Below are positions 25,001 to 34,000 of a stretch of 64,000 nt of DNA, one piece after another; the first letter of the stretch is position 1, and each line of letters opens with the position of its first letter. Position numbers and translations under genes: made by a program. The notes beneath the pieces are model-generated. The model saw only the letters and a list, made by a program, of their open reading frames with translations. It ran no database searches and was not told the DNA's origin. This DNA comes from Dendrophyllia cribrosa (lineage: Eukaryota; Cnidaria; Anthozoa; Scleractinia; Dendrophylliidae), in contig JAJLRJ010000007.1 in the NCBI GenBank assembly GCA_024195265.1, positions 7,867,558 through 7,931,557 on the forward strand, in the 5' to 3' direction.

Positions 25001-25108
25001 TCACAGTTCCAAACAACAACAACTTCAGGATTGGAACATCCTGTTGTGGTCACCACAGTGATAAATGACACCAACATTTCTCCATCTTCAAAAGAGTCAA
25101 CAATATAG
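4016..25108 (+). CDS. ACVR2: activin receptor type-2-like TGF-beta type II receptor kinase (gene span, 6 coding exons)
   Basis: This is a type II receptor serine/threonine kinase that binds activin/BMP-class ligands at the plasma membrane and phosphorylates type I receptors to start Smad signalling (family knowledge). Coding exons are 4016-4073, 7840-8196, 14497-15224, 19185-19323, 23238-23368 and 24911-25108. Phases agree at every junction (1,1,0,1,0) and the joined frame is open, about 536 codons. Domain order: signal peptide (about residues 1-19), Cys-rich three-finger ectodomain (about 20-125), one membrane helix (about 165-185), then the kinase. The glycine loop is GQFGTVWKA, the lysine lies in VAVKVF, the catalytic loop is HRDFKSKN and the metal motif is DFGLA. 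The [17 protein letters not shown] segment and the C-terminal [14 protein letters not shown] block are typical of ACVR2. The start is chosen because its ATG opens a hydrophobic leader whose donor matches the ectodomain exon in phase. Long introns carry many transposons. Whether it corresponds to the A or B paralogue cannot be said; it probably predates that split. Confidence 0.95.
7840..8196 (+). CDS. ACVR2: ACVR2-like exon 2: three-finger ligand-binding ectodomain
   Basis: The acceptor TTTTTTCAG and donor A|GTAAGT are strong. The exon encodes the Cys-rich extracellular domain: CYALWTNNS, then GCW, then a CCC cluster and FCNEE, the cysteine order of activin type II receptor ectodomains. N-linked glycosylation sequons (NKT, NNS, NET) are present. 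Extra cysteines early in the exon ([14 protein letters not shown]) make the first loop richer in Cys than in vertebrate receptors. Confidence 0.9.
8216..8240 (+). repeat. (TACA)n microsatellite at a possible retroposon tail
   Basis: About five TACA units directly after the exon 2 donor are followed by 'aaactttattt', a pattern often seen where an inverted non-LTR retrotransposon 3' tail begins. No ORF supports the retroposon reading. Confidence 0.45.
11785..12172. repeat. tandem repeat, about 117-bp unit, about 3.3 copies
   Basis: Successive units share 'gactcgcaaagcaaac', 'gatccgcaaagat.agcaagcaagta', 'cgaacgagctcgaagtgcg' and 'cccttcgatagcatga'. The third unit has a short internal duplication of 'ccttcgatag'. 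Units drift at single bases. The array abuts block B' of the split-repeat element and contains the same 'gatc.gcaaagatc' words, so it may be part of it. Confidence 0.75.
12188..12643. mobile_element. TTAA-flanked MITE with about 150-bp inverted arms
   Basis: Both arms begin AGTGCCTAT and stay nearly identical in inverted orientation through 'gacgtcat', with a loop of about 150 bases. TTAA stands on both sides (12184-12187 and 12644-12647). The uninterrupted host sequence survives at about 9804-9830, with a single TTAA at the matching place, so the target duplication is directly supported. A piggyBac- or Kolobok-type mobiliser is implied by TTAA. There is no coding capacity. Confidence 0.9.
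14497..15224 (+). CDS. ACVR2: ACVR2-like exon 3: transmembrane helix and kinase N-lobe through DFG
   Basis: The acceptor TTCCCCAG restores the frame from exon 2. The exon encodes a short Thr/Pro stalk, a membrane helix ([18 protein letters not shown]) and a basic stop-transfer segment. Kinase subdomains I-VII follow: [31 protein letters not shown] and DFGLA. It ends at GETHGQ before the donor GTAGGT, in phase 0. HRDFKSKN has Phe where vertebrate receptors have Ile, a conservative change. Confidence 0.95.
15880..17110. mobile_element. mariner/Tc1-type non-autonomous element with TA target site
   Basis: The left end CAGTATTGGTCAAATG and the right end CATTTGACCGGTACTG are inverted copies. They are followed inward by 'taagttgaca' and a diverged stretch built on 'gtttcgag' and 'gtttcaag' words, and flanked by TA at 15878-15879 and 17111-17112. 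Length is 1231 bp with no transposase frame, so it is defective. Its right half takes part in the tandem duplication 16568-17827. Confidence 0.8.
16568..17827 (+). repeat. recent tandem duplication, units of 611 and 649 bp
   Basis: Unit 1 (16568-17178) and unit 2 (17179-17827) both run from 'tagctcatgattttctaa' to 'gtagccgatgtccat' and differ by only a few substitutions. Unit 2 has about 20-25 extra bases near 17298-17320 and a longer A-rich tract near 17580. The unit includes the right half and terminal repeat of the mariner-type element, so the duplication is younger than that insertion. Confidence 0.9.
18559..18687. mobile_element. small fold-back MITE
   Basis: Arms of about 50 bases pair as inverted repeats (TGTTGCAGTTAATTTTTTAT at the left and its near complement at the right, then 'ttccttttgttt'-like complements). 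The loop is about 25 bases. No target duplication is clear. Confidence 0.7.
19185..19323 (+). CDS. ACVR2: ACVR2-like exon 4: activation segment and kinase C-lobe start
   Basis: The acceptor TTTTTCAG opens [18 protein letters not shown], the activation-loop end and subdomain VIII, followed by [17 protein letters not shown] (subdomain IX). Phase is 0 in and 1 out. It joins cleanly to exon 5, giving [17 protein letters not shown]. Confidence 0.95.
19823..19972 (+). pseudogene. RecQ-like DNA helicase fragment (Q-motif region to Walker A)
   Basis: Fifty codons are open and encode a segment including [20 protein letters not shown] then LPTGYG, the Q-motif-to-motif I region of superfamily 2 RecQ-type helicases. 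Similarity ends abruptly after GYG: the expected K-S/T of Walker A is missing and unrelated sequence follows, so no ATPase could be made. It sits inside the TIR element 19648-20964, as a captured or residual element gene. Confidence 0.65.
20071..20663 (-). pseudogene. possible residual transposon gene with CRFC zinc-binding start
   Basis: Two overlapping minus-strand frames (20436-20663, then 20071-20484) read as the start of one broken or spliced protein. The first has CCRFCRIEF and ENLF, resembling a ZAD-like Cys-pair domain. The second has a helical stretch, then a Lys/Ser-rich linker. Read-through needs a splice or a frameshift, so I treat it as a remnant. Its orientation opposes the helicase fragment, as in a divergent two-gene element. 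Family assignment is tentative. Confidence 0.35.
21012..22386. mobile_element. TIR transposon, family shared with 54343-55536
   Basis: Long inverted ends (GAAGGGCCGAGAGCATATCC, continuing through 'agcctatatgactttt') are flanked by AATT on each side (21008-21011 and 22387-22390). An internal block at 21560-21680, containing 'cacttcggat' and 'cgtggtcgaaatgcccgat', is shared in inverted orientation with the element at 54343. A tRNA-like cassette lies inside at about 21974-22048. The frames at 21342-21692 (-) and 21489-21674 (+) overlap the conserved block, but no transposase motif is recognised. Confidence 0.8.
21974..22048 (+). other. degenerate tRNA-like Pol III cassette with poly-T terminator
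   Basis: A box A-like TGGTCTAGTGG and a box B-like GGTTCGATTCA are spaced as in tRNA genes, and a run of 12 or more T follows from 22049. The 5' half resembles tRNA-Glu/Asp ('ggtggtctagtgg'). The acceptor and T stems do not pair well and the anticodon arm is unclear, so this is not a functional tRNA. It is a tRNA pseudogene or SINE head inside the TIR element. Confidence 0.55.
23041..23137. mobile_element. short MITE with TAGCCTGCGAGC-type ends
   Basis: The left 'ctagcctacaagcaagctc' and the right 'gagcttgctcgcaggctag' are inverted repeats around a (TC)n tract. The ends resemble those of 19648-20964 and the small pair at 35531-35606, so they may be miniature relatives. Confidence 0.65.
23238..23368 (+). 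CDS. ACVR2: ACVR2-like exon 5: kinase C-lobe
   Basis: The acceptor CCCCCAG continues the frame and encodes [20 protein letters not shown] and [10 protein letters not shown], a hallmark of activin type II receptors, ending at DWFHHK before GTGAGA. Phase is 1 in and 0 out. Confidence 0.95.
23978..24291. mobile_element. MITE with TTATGTCCAGGATTGCAGAT ends
   Basis: Inverted ends extend about 40 bases (to 'atgacaaattt' / 'aaatttgtcat') over 314 bp. The core carries two 'ggacact.cgtgacg..tatt' words. The CAGGATTGCAG word is shared with 26451-26580, suggesting related families. Confidence 0.8.
24911..25108 (+). CDS. ACVR2: ACVR2-like exon 6: end of kinase and PDZ-ligand-like tail
   Basis: The acceptor TTCTAAACAG opens [20 protein letters not shown] (subdomain XI). 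A Thr-rich tail follows and ends ...PSSKESTI before TAG. The last residues fit a class I PDZ ligand (S-x-hydrophobic), comparable to the vertebrate ACVR2 C terminus. Confidence 0.95.
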   Translation, partial: GMASFLQTIEECWDQDAEARLSAQCVAERVSQFQTTTTSGLEHPVVVTTVINDTNISPSSKESTI

Positions 25109-25679
25109 ATTGTGTGGCTGTTGGTGATGTGCAATTTATTATCCAGTAGGTGATGTATGATATGATGGCACTAGAGGATATACTACTGTCTCAAGCCTAA
25201 AAATTACAGTTCAGTAATAATGCGCCGTTGTCTTTATGAACACTGCTCCAAGGAAGACATTTTTCTAAAGTGGACCAAGACATGCATACATGTAGAATTG
25301 ATTTCTGCTGTACTTTGGCCTTTTCATATCTCCCTGGCTTATTAAGAGTAATCATTTCTTGTGACCTTTTAGCACATCCTGGTCCAACAAATGTCGTACA
25401 GTTAAACCTCGCCTTCTGGTACAGTTGGACACTGGACTGTACTTTCGGTGTCCATTTTGTAAAACGTGATATTACTTTAATCTTTTGAGATTTTTAGTAA
25501 AGCACATTCACATTAGTTTCCATTGAGTTTAGAGGAAGGTATTACCTCCAATAGAGCCCTAGTTTGATTTTTTTTTTATCAAAAAATCCAAAATTATATT
25601 TTTTAAAAATGTTCAAACATCAACAGCATCCCATACCCCTTGAAAGAATTGCATAATAGTATTCTTTGAATAGCCACAC

Positions 25680-25892
25680 TAACCTTTTCACTCCCAGAGT
25701 CAATTATGGAGTTATGTAGTGTAGTTCTAACTTTTGAGTCTGTCAATGCATTCCTATGATGTGACCATTCAAATGAAACCTCTTCATCAGTACTTTTGCA
25801 TGGTACCATTTGTTTTTCAATATTTTACAAAATGAAATTTGGGATTTTTCTTGAAATTTGATTTGTGGTACTCTTGGGAGTTTAAATGGTTA
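25680..25892 (-). repeat. CTCCCAGAG-ended dispersed repeat (copy 2)
   Basis: The near-complete copy begins TAACCTTTTCACTCCCAGAG and ends 'cttgggagtttaaatggtt', with all internal blocks in order. It is inverted relative to copy 1. The inverted ends with a TTAA-like flank suggest a non-autonomous DNA element. Confidence 0.75.
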
Positions 25893-26237
25893 AGGAATCA
25901 TTTGCCGACTGAAGTGAGCCACGTGATTCAACATGATGATTCTATGAATGAAAAGGTAGGGACAAGTGTAGAAGTTGAGGCAAACACTGTCACAATAGAC
26001 AATAATAGTCTTAGTAATAATAATTATTACTTTGGTGCCATAGGATTTTTTTTCTTTCTTCTCAAACCAAATTCAGTCTTGAAGCAAAAAAACTGAGCTA
26101 TGAAGCAGCAACAGTGAGATGAGGTTGTTGCTGCTTTGCAGCTCAATTTTGTTTGAGGAGAAAGGTGAAGAAAAACTTTTGGGACCAGTGTGCAGTAATA
26201 CAGTCTTAGTGTAATCACGGTGTGATAAGTAACAGTA

Positions 26238-26447
26238 TAAACACTTTCACTCCCAGAGTCAATAATAATTGTTATTATGGATTTTTGAGTCTGTTATCAA
26301 AAATTTATGGCGTGACCATTCAAATGAAACCCCTTTGGCAGCACTTTTGCATGCTACCATTTTGTTATTCAATATTTTACAAATGAAATTTGGGATTTTT
26401 CTTAAACTATTTTACTTTTCGGCAGTCTTGGGAGTTAAAGGTTTACA
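26238..26447 (-). repeat. CTCCCAGAG-ended dispersed repeat (copy 3)
   Basis: It has the same block order and orientation as the copy about 550 bp upstream, ending 'cttgggagttaaaggttta'. The two copies differ by scattered substitutions and small indels, so they look like independent old insertions rather than a fresh duplication. Confidence 0.75.
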
Positions 26448-26450
26448 CTA

Positions 26451-26580
26451 AGGTGCAGGATTGCAGAAAACTAGTTTAATGAGATGGAAATCATATTTCT
26501 ATCTCATTAAATAACAATACATCCCATTGTATCATGCTTCGTTCTAAAAAAATGAATTAATTTTCTGCAATCCTGCACCT
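26451..26580. mobile_element. MITE with AGGTGCAGGATTGCAGAAAA ends
   Basis: The 20-base ends are perfectly inverted over 130 bp, with a further internal hairpin (TAATGAGATGGAAAT / ATTTCTATCTCATTA). The TGCAGGATTGCA word recurs at 62510 and, with one change, at 63200. Confidence 0.85.
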
Positions 26581-27110
26581 CACTCAAGGTTTAACACTGT
26601 CTTGTCACCCAGCTGCAGCACAGAATACCAAATTCATGTCCCTTATGTGTCACATTGTTACCTACAGTGTATTCTGGGTGCCAGAGGTTTTTCTTGTGTG
26701 AAACATGGTGAAAACCTTGGTGAAACAGGAAGAAAAAATAATGTCCTCTGGTTCCCAGCTTATTTGTTGCTGCTCTATGCAAAGAAATGGAATAGTTTAT
26801 GAATAAGAAATTGAGGACCATGAAGTAAGTTACAGTGACTATTGCATACTCTCTTTATGTATATACATTTACTATTATTTACTCAAGTGTTTTATTTATC
26901 TCTTGGTTTATATATCAAAACAGTTGACTAAAAGATGTTATTTGCACACAACCTGGTGTTGTGTTTGTTTTAAAACTTGTAATACCAATATGGTTGTCAC
27001 ATTATTTTGGATTTCACCAAGGTTCCTGTTTACACCAGAGCTTAAACATGGTATCGTTAGATACATGTCATTTAAGTCAACTATCACTAAGCAGAGCGTT
27101 TACCCCTATA

Positions 27111-27111
<1 letters not shown>

Positions 27112-27169
<58 letters not shown>
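27112..27169 (+). repeat. 58-base poly-G tract
   Basis: An uninterrupted run of 58 G is followed by 'cacctcgctaagacgg', which looks like the edge of a TIR element of the 'taatacggacacctc' kind. Open frames crossing it encode poly-Gly by default and are not genes. Exact length is uncertain, since such runs are hard to sequence. Confidence 0.9.
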
Positions 27170-27172
<3 letters not shown>

Positions 27173-28675
27173 CTCGCTAAGACGGATATTGTGGCTTGGC
27201 TGTTTCCAAATTTCACTCTCGTTTGCCTGAAACTAAACTCTCTTTACATTTAACTCGGACATTTTTACTCCAGCCAGCTGGAGCTGGTCCTTAGTGACCT
27301 TAGTGTGTCCGGCTTAGACAAAGTTCACTGTACTTTTTCAGTGCAGTGGGCAAATGTGTTTGGATTTGGATTTTTTGGGTCGTAGCAAAGTAACAATCAC
27401 CAGTTATGCGCTTTGCTCAGTAAATTGTGACGTGTGCAGCAGATACAAAGCAGTTCTTAGAGTATTTTATAATCAGAAGCAAAGTTATTTTTAACCTGGT
27501 TTAACTAAGCATGTTTAGATGGTGTGGACAGGATTAAATTGCACGCGAAGAAAATAATAATTTGGAAATGGGTTGATCATTTCAGTGCAGTGCTTTTTTT
27601 GTTCCCGTTTGTTTTTGCTTTGTGACTTTGAACTGCGATGCAAGGACATTGGCCCTTTCCCATCAAATTCAGTTTTACAATTTCTTAATGCAAGCAAATA
27701 ATACAATGAAAAATAGTTTAGCGCATACCCAGACAGACCCCATTGTAAAAGAAGATATTAATACTTTATTGACGCGTCTGCGGACATGGTCCAGAAGAGT
27801 TCTATTTGATCATACAAACACGCTTTTAACCTCTTACCTTGCAAACATAATCCTTGCTTTGTACAATAAATCCAATTTCAATCGTTTTCTGTTTCCCTAT
27901 CTGCCATATCTTTTCGATCGTACGGCTGCCAGTTTCTTATTGACTTATTCGTACGCCATGTTTTATTTTCTTCGTAAACCGGAAATACCGTTCGTGTCTC
28001 GCGGGCGCAAATTTCTTCGGTGCTTTCCGAACGAGGCACGAAGTGCCTTCGGTATATATTTTGTGTAACGCCAAACAAACTAACAAAGACGGCGACGTTA
28101 TTCGAAGAGTCGAAGAGGACAGTGTCTTATACGATCAAATAGAGCTCGTCTGGACCCTGTGTCCAGCATCGAAATTACCTTCGAAAACCAAGCATATGTA
28201 AATTTATAATAATTTATATTTACCCATTATTAAGGAAAATATTTACAGCTGTATGTATTCCGGAGTCTTTTTGTGATACCAAGGCATTATATTGCTGTAA
28301 TACAAAGTTAACATGAACCGCAAGGAATACTTTCTTTCCCTTTTTATCACAGGTGTACTCGAATCAGTAATCAATGTACAGGCGAACAAGAGCTTTATCT
28401 TATAACTGTAAATAGTTTTAAGTATTTTTACTATGCATTTATCACAATATTGTCATATCTTTCAATATACGAACGTGTAGTTCCTTCATATTCGTGTAAC
28501 TCTTTTATCTGTAAATAGAGTTTTGTTTGACTCTCCGCGCACGGAACTTATGAATTAACCGGTCATACCATGTCTAAAAATATATAATACTAAAGGTTGA
28601 AATAATAAACTTGAAACTTCCACGTATAGCAGTAACATGCACTTCTCATGGTACAGTATCCGGGGAGTACACACT

Positions 28676-28699
28676 GGGGGGGGGGGGGGGGGGGGGGGG
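28676..28699 (+). repeat. 24-base poly-G tract
   Basis: An uninterrupted G run is followed by a G-rich 'tttttggtggggggtgtg' stretch. It is one of several such tracts in the window. Confidence 0.9.
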
Positions 28700-29282
28700 T
28701 CCTTGTAATTTTTGGTGGGGGGTGTGCCGCCCGGTTCTCCAAATCCTGACTGTATTTCAGAGCAAACTACCCCATTACCCGTTTTCAGACCCGTCCTCTA
28801 AAATCGATACCCGTTTCAAACTCGTAAATACGCGAAGCGTTGACCGAGTTATAGTTGACGCATAAATATACATGAAATATACCTTGCTTTACACAAATAC
28901 ATGAAATATACGTTGTTTTACACGTTGCGTTTGAAGTCGTTTAATTGTCAAAAAATATGGAAACGTCATTACCGCAATGTTGCGTTACGTGTTTATTAGT
29001 GTTTGGTCGCCATTTTGGTTTTGCACAACGTCAGGGGCTGGGAGGATTGAGAGGGAGTGAAAGGAGAAGAAGTCGGCAGTCGACAGAAGTGGCAGTCGGA
29101 AATTAAAGCTACGAAAATTTATGAGGCTTCCTTATTGTCAGACTAATAAGCCAAATGCTGAAACAAACATTAACTGTAACAGGTTTAAGAGAAAATCACC
29201 TTTAAAATAAAGCGACTGTCCGATAAAAAAAAATGGCGACTAAAACAACCAATTTTTATAGTAAAACAACGAGAGCTATAAA

Positions 29283-30437
29283 GAGGGTCTCAATGGGGTT
29301 AACCGTCAGCCGTCAAACGGCCTAAAATTTAACCGTCAACCGTCAAAAAAGGGTAATTTTAACGTCGAACGGTTTCAAGCTCTCAGATCTCACTCTTTCA
29401 GCTGCTCATCACGGACTTCAGGCCCTCAAACCAGTTTCCATGTTCCCAAATATACTCACTTTATGTTCTTTTCCACCGAATTTGCGCCTAACCGACATCG
29501 TCACAACAGGCTTCTATCTGGAAATACCTGAAATACTCACGGTTTCAAAATATTTATGATTTACTACATTGATAACTTGTTTCTGACCACGCCAAGCCGC
29601 GCCATTCCTGATCATATCGAGGGTCCCGAAAGCCGTGGCATACGGTAAGCGTTTATCGTAAAGCAGAAGAGAAACCAATGGAGAGATATAGGACGTGAGT
29701 TTCCATTGGTGAGGACCCAAAAAGCAATGGTAGTTTTAAACAAAATTGAATCAATTTTCTCGGTATAAAAGATTTGGCAAACAAATTTGGTCTCGCCTCA
29801 TTTGAGCTCAAGCTGTGTCGATTGGTAAAATTAAATGGAAAAACTGAAAATTACTGTATAGCAACACAGCAACAACTTGACCTAAAGCTGCCATTCTTCG
29901 TGACCGGCAACGTAGAGAGCGCGGGGTTGAACGGCAAGGAATTGTTTCCATAAACAAGTGTGACTTATCCGTTCGGCATAGATTCTTGGCTTCCTTATAT
30001 TACTCATCAAGTACCATCTTCTGTGGACAGGGCACGTTCAATCCAGGTAGATAAAAGAATCTCAAAGATGCCCCTCTCATTTGAGCCTAACAGAGCAGTG
30101 CGGGAGTCGAGGTGAACACATTGTAAGGCCTATATACGTAATTACACTAGGGTAATATTTACACTTCATCGTATAAATTTAAAATTTTCAAAGTAATTAT
30201 TGTTAGAGGTCTTAGAGTACGTTGGCAGAATTTCATTTCATTTTACCAGTAAAAGACCAAAACGACCTCCAAAACACAATAGTTAATATTCAAAAATACA
30301 AAAGTTAATATTAACTTGAATTCATAGAAGGAATTTACTTTGATAACCGTCAACCGTCAAAAGCCCTAAAATTTAACCGTCAAAATCGGAAAAATTTAAC
30401 CGTTAACCGTCAAAGCTACACCCCCATTAAGACCCTC
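29283..30437. mobile_element. TIR element with GAGGGTCTCAATGGGG ends and 'aaccgtcaaccgtcaa' subterminal repeats
   Basis: The left end AGAGGGTCTCAATGGGGTT is inverted at the right (CCCCCATTAAGACCCTCT). Both ends continue into short repeats of 'taaccgtcaaccgtcaaa', in the same direction rather than inverted. Length is about 1.15 kb with no recognisable transposase. Right-end-like pieces recur at about 31850-31915 and 32435-32545. Confidence 0.65.
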
Positions 30438-31026
30438 TATAAAGGCAATTATAAATCAAAAGCGGTAAAATATGTTTTATCGATGCCTTTTCTTTAAAAG
30501 CCATATGCTAAAACTAATGGATGTTCCGGTAGTTTTAATAGGCGAAAAATTTAAGCTATTTTATCTTTGTTTTACGCACGCTTCGCTGATTTCATTGTCC
30601 TATTCATTGTGCGGCTAAGTCACTTAAGTAGTAAATTTAAATATTTCAATTCACTGTCTTTGCAGTGTAAAGTTTGCACAAGAAAGTTAGACTGTTCAGT
30701 AAAGCCCCAACGCTTGGTGAGTATCTATACTTAAAGGCACACTGTCCCGGCTGGTGATCGTGTTTTCATGATTATTGCCAAAAGCTTGCTTTAGCTTCCT
30801 TATTACCTTAAAATAAGAAGAAAAATTCGCCAAAAGTGAAGAACGCAAAGAAATATGAACTAAAAAGTCAAAATAACGGACGACTAAAACACTAGCCTGC
30901 GAGCAATCTCGGGCTCGGGGTTTTGGTGCATACTGAGTGACGTTGAAATTGATGCCATTTTGACAATTATTCAGTATTGCCAAAATGTTCTGCTCTTTCC
31001 TAGATAGCAAGCAATCGCGTGAGAAA

Positions 31027-31088
31027 ATGTATAAGCCGACTTTGATGCTATTGTGCCTTTTGGCTTTGGGTATGAATCCAGTGGTATG
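31027..31088 (+). CDS. DNASE1: DNase I-like exon 1: signal peptide
   Basis: The ATG opens MYKPTLMLLCLLALG, a typical secretion signal. The donor TG|GTAAGT leaves phase 2, which matches exon 2 (TG+T = Cys). Confidence 0.8.
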
Positions 31089-34000
31089 GTAAGTTCACTT
31101 CACGGTGTTCTATTATGATTACATGCTTCAACGCTTGGTTTGCGAGCGGTAGGCTTGTGCACTTTACTTACAGTACATAAAGCGCCATAATGGCGGTTTG
31201 TGTGGCTGGTTCGATCGAGACGGGTGTTTGTTGCTTGCATGCTTGTGAATCCTTGGGAGAAACATACAGCTCAACAAATTCGCTACCGAGGCAAATGCCT
31301 GTAAAATAATGATGACAATATTATAAAAGATTCAAGTGGTTTGAGGAAAGGTTTGAATTTACAATCGTTCCTAGTATTAATAGTTTCAATCAGTTCTTGT
31401 GTAGGACACTTTTTGACACTAATATCGTTTTTCAAACAAAATTAAGAACCATTTTGAACAAGCCAGTTGAGAAATTCAAATCAACCGCTAAAAGCCGTTA
31501 GCCCAACAAACAACTCGTTCCGAGTCCCTTCCTGTACTCATGTAGAAGGCGCCCCTCTCCCTCCCCCCCCTCCCCCCCCCCCCCCCCCCCCTTATAGACT
31601 CCGGTCCCCCCATCCCTTACGGTGAAATCTGGATCCGCCACTGAAAAAAATAATTTATCATGCCATTTTGTTTTCTTTTGTTTTCTTTTTTTTATCTCAG
31701 TAAAGCAATCCATGGACATGAGCCCGACTTGCTTGAAGACGCGGCAATGAAGATAGCTTCTTTCAATGTTCAAGTGTTTGGAGCAAAGAAAATGGAAAAT
31801 CAGATGGTTAAAGATGTTCTGATTAAGGTATTCAATTAACCGTACATGAATAAATTAACCGTTAGTTGTAAAAAAGCCAAAATTTTAACCGTTAATCCCA
31901 TTGAGACCCTCGTATGCCAAGACCGCAGAGCCGGTTTTCACGCGTCCTCCATGGCCAAAAGTACTCCACGATTCGAGGGTGGCGCACCCTGGGTACCAGA
32001 GGTTCTATCGCGACACGCTTTCGTGAGATGTCGGGGCCGGCCGAAGGCCGACCGAGCGGCTGGAGGTCATCAACGAGCGGCGAAGCCACGAGTGAAAATA
32101 TAAGAGACACAGACCTTATTCATAAATGGCAGCCAATTTATTATTCTTTTATATTCATGCTAAACAGCCTACCTAGCTTCATTTTAGAACAAAAATTCTA
32201 ATTAGCATGAATATAGAAGATTCATAGATCGGCCTCCATTTATGAATAAGGTCTATAAGAGGCGTGTAATATGAGAGAGATGAGAGCTCGAGAAAAGCTT
32301 CACCCAGGAAAAAGAAGAAAAAAAGAAAGAAAGTCTTATATAGCGCACACATCACATGTCTCATGGCGCTTTACATACACTTATGAGAATGAGATCGGAC
32401 GTCAGGAATGGGCGGCGCGGTAAAGAATTCTAGTAGATTACGGTTAACATGTTTTACGCCTAACGGTTAAAAGTTTTATACCTTACGTCTAAATTTTTGG
32501 GCCGTTTTACGGCTAAAGGTTAACCCCATTGAGATCCTCGCATATACTGTCTTTATTTTTCTTTCTTTTCTTCTTGTTTGTTTTAGTGTGTTTTATTTTA
32601 CAGTCAGCGAGGATTTGCATGAACACTTTCGATTCCCAAAAGATGACTGACCATTTCACTTTGTAAAAAAATCCTGAACAAATTCTTGACAAATTTCTTA
32701 CTTTGTTTTCTAGGTTATTTTGAGATATGATATCATACTCATTCAGGAAATTCGTTCCATCAATGACGTACCTATCAACGAACTGCTAGATAGTGTGAAC
32801 AGGTAACCGATACGAACGTGTTTAGACTTGCCCGTTTCCCGTTTTTTTATCTCGTGAATTCGGGAAGCGTTGAACGAGTTATAGCAGTTGGAGAAAAAAT
32901 TCACTCAACGGCGGTTGAGTGAGGGGATGGTGGGAAGTTGGACGCAAGGGATAGGGGTGGGGGAGCAAAACGCTTTGGAGATGGAGGGTTCGAACGTTTC
33001 CAATCCACGAGTTGGCTCAAAGAAATGCAACGAAGTGGAATCTCGCTATCCTCGCCAAGCCTGGGTGGGGGCGGCTGACTGTTGTTCGGTGACGTCACAG
33101 CTCAAAATAGATCCCAGGCTTCATATGCCGCAGATGTCTTCTATTTGCTTTCTTCGTCCGAAAAAAAGATGGTGGGATACCTAGGGGCAAATTCAGTATA
33201 GCTGCCGTATCGGTAAAAAGGTCTATTATCACGCACGACACGACTGCAAAATTGTCGTAAGAGCTTGAAACCCTACGATACATCGAAGCCTTACGAGCGG
33301 TGTCGTATACGACTCGAGCGGTGTCGTATACGACTCGAGCAGTGCGTGCTTCAAAAATCAGTCACAAGAGTTTCACCGTCTTAATTGACCTTAACACTCA
33401 AGTTTAAGACCTTCTCTGCTTTCGAAAACCGCCGGTAAAGGCTACCAAAGTACTCCATGAATCGTGGAATATTTTGTCGTGTAAAACATGATGAAATGTC
33501 TTCGTTTCGTTTAACCCTTAATATGCTGAAATTACAAAAAAAAAACACGTTTTTTACCGTTAAATTAATTTTTTTGGCACTACGGTGCTGAATTTCTCTA
33601 AACTTTGCTAGAAATGCACCTTCTCACTCTGTAGTAAGATTTTTATGAGGTTTTCATGTAAAGAATGATAACTTTCTAGAATTTAAAAATGATTCAAATC
33701 GGTCGGTAGAAACAATTTTGAAAACAAATTGGTAGCTTGTCTTACTTCGTTTGCTAATTAAGAAAGCTGCTCTCTTTTCGCGTGTATAATCAAATTATGG
33801 TCACGTGCCTGTTAACATAACCAAAACATTTTCAGAACTTTCACCTAAAAAAAAAATCATCAAGAAAACCAAATTTTATAGTTGTGCAAAGTTTTTTTGG
33901 GGGTTTGGGGCCTAATAACAGAGTGTAGGGGCAAATAAAGAAAATTAGCCTCGTTTCCATGCTAGGCTTTTAGCGGTGTTTCTAAATGGGCCCACAATAG

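Larger units (their letters stand above)
25109..31026. other. intergenic between activin receptor and DNase I genes
   Basis: I see no gene here. The region probably holds the receptor 3' UTR at its start. It then contains two copies of the CTCCCAGAG-ended repeat (25680-25892, 26238-26447), a MITE (26451-26580), the poly-G run (27112-27169), an inverted-repeat pair around 27780-28165 ('gtccaga.gag.tctatttg'), a poly-G run (28676-28699) and a TIR element with GAGGGTCTCAATGGGG ends (29283-30437). The 148-codon frame at 27622-28068 overlaps the 27.8-28.2 kb repeat and has no family resemblance, so I do not call it. Confidence 0.5.

Noticed and set aside
26903..27253. Open frames encoding long poly-Gly proteins
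   Set aside because: They exist only because the 58-base G run has no stops; no splice sites, domain or conserved flanks.
27622..28068. 148-codon frame with hydrophobic segments
   Set aside because: It overlaps an inverted-repeat pair (27780-28165), has no family resemblance, and an opposing frame covers the same bases.
28200..28612. AATAAA at about 28604 as poly-A signal of a gene
   Set aside because: No supported coding exon precedes it; the ACVR2 stop is 3.5 kb upstream with many repeats between.
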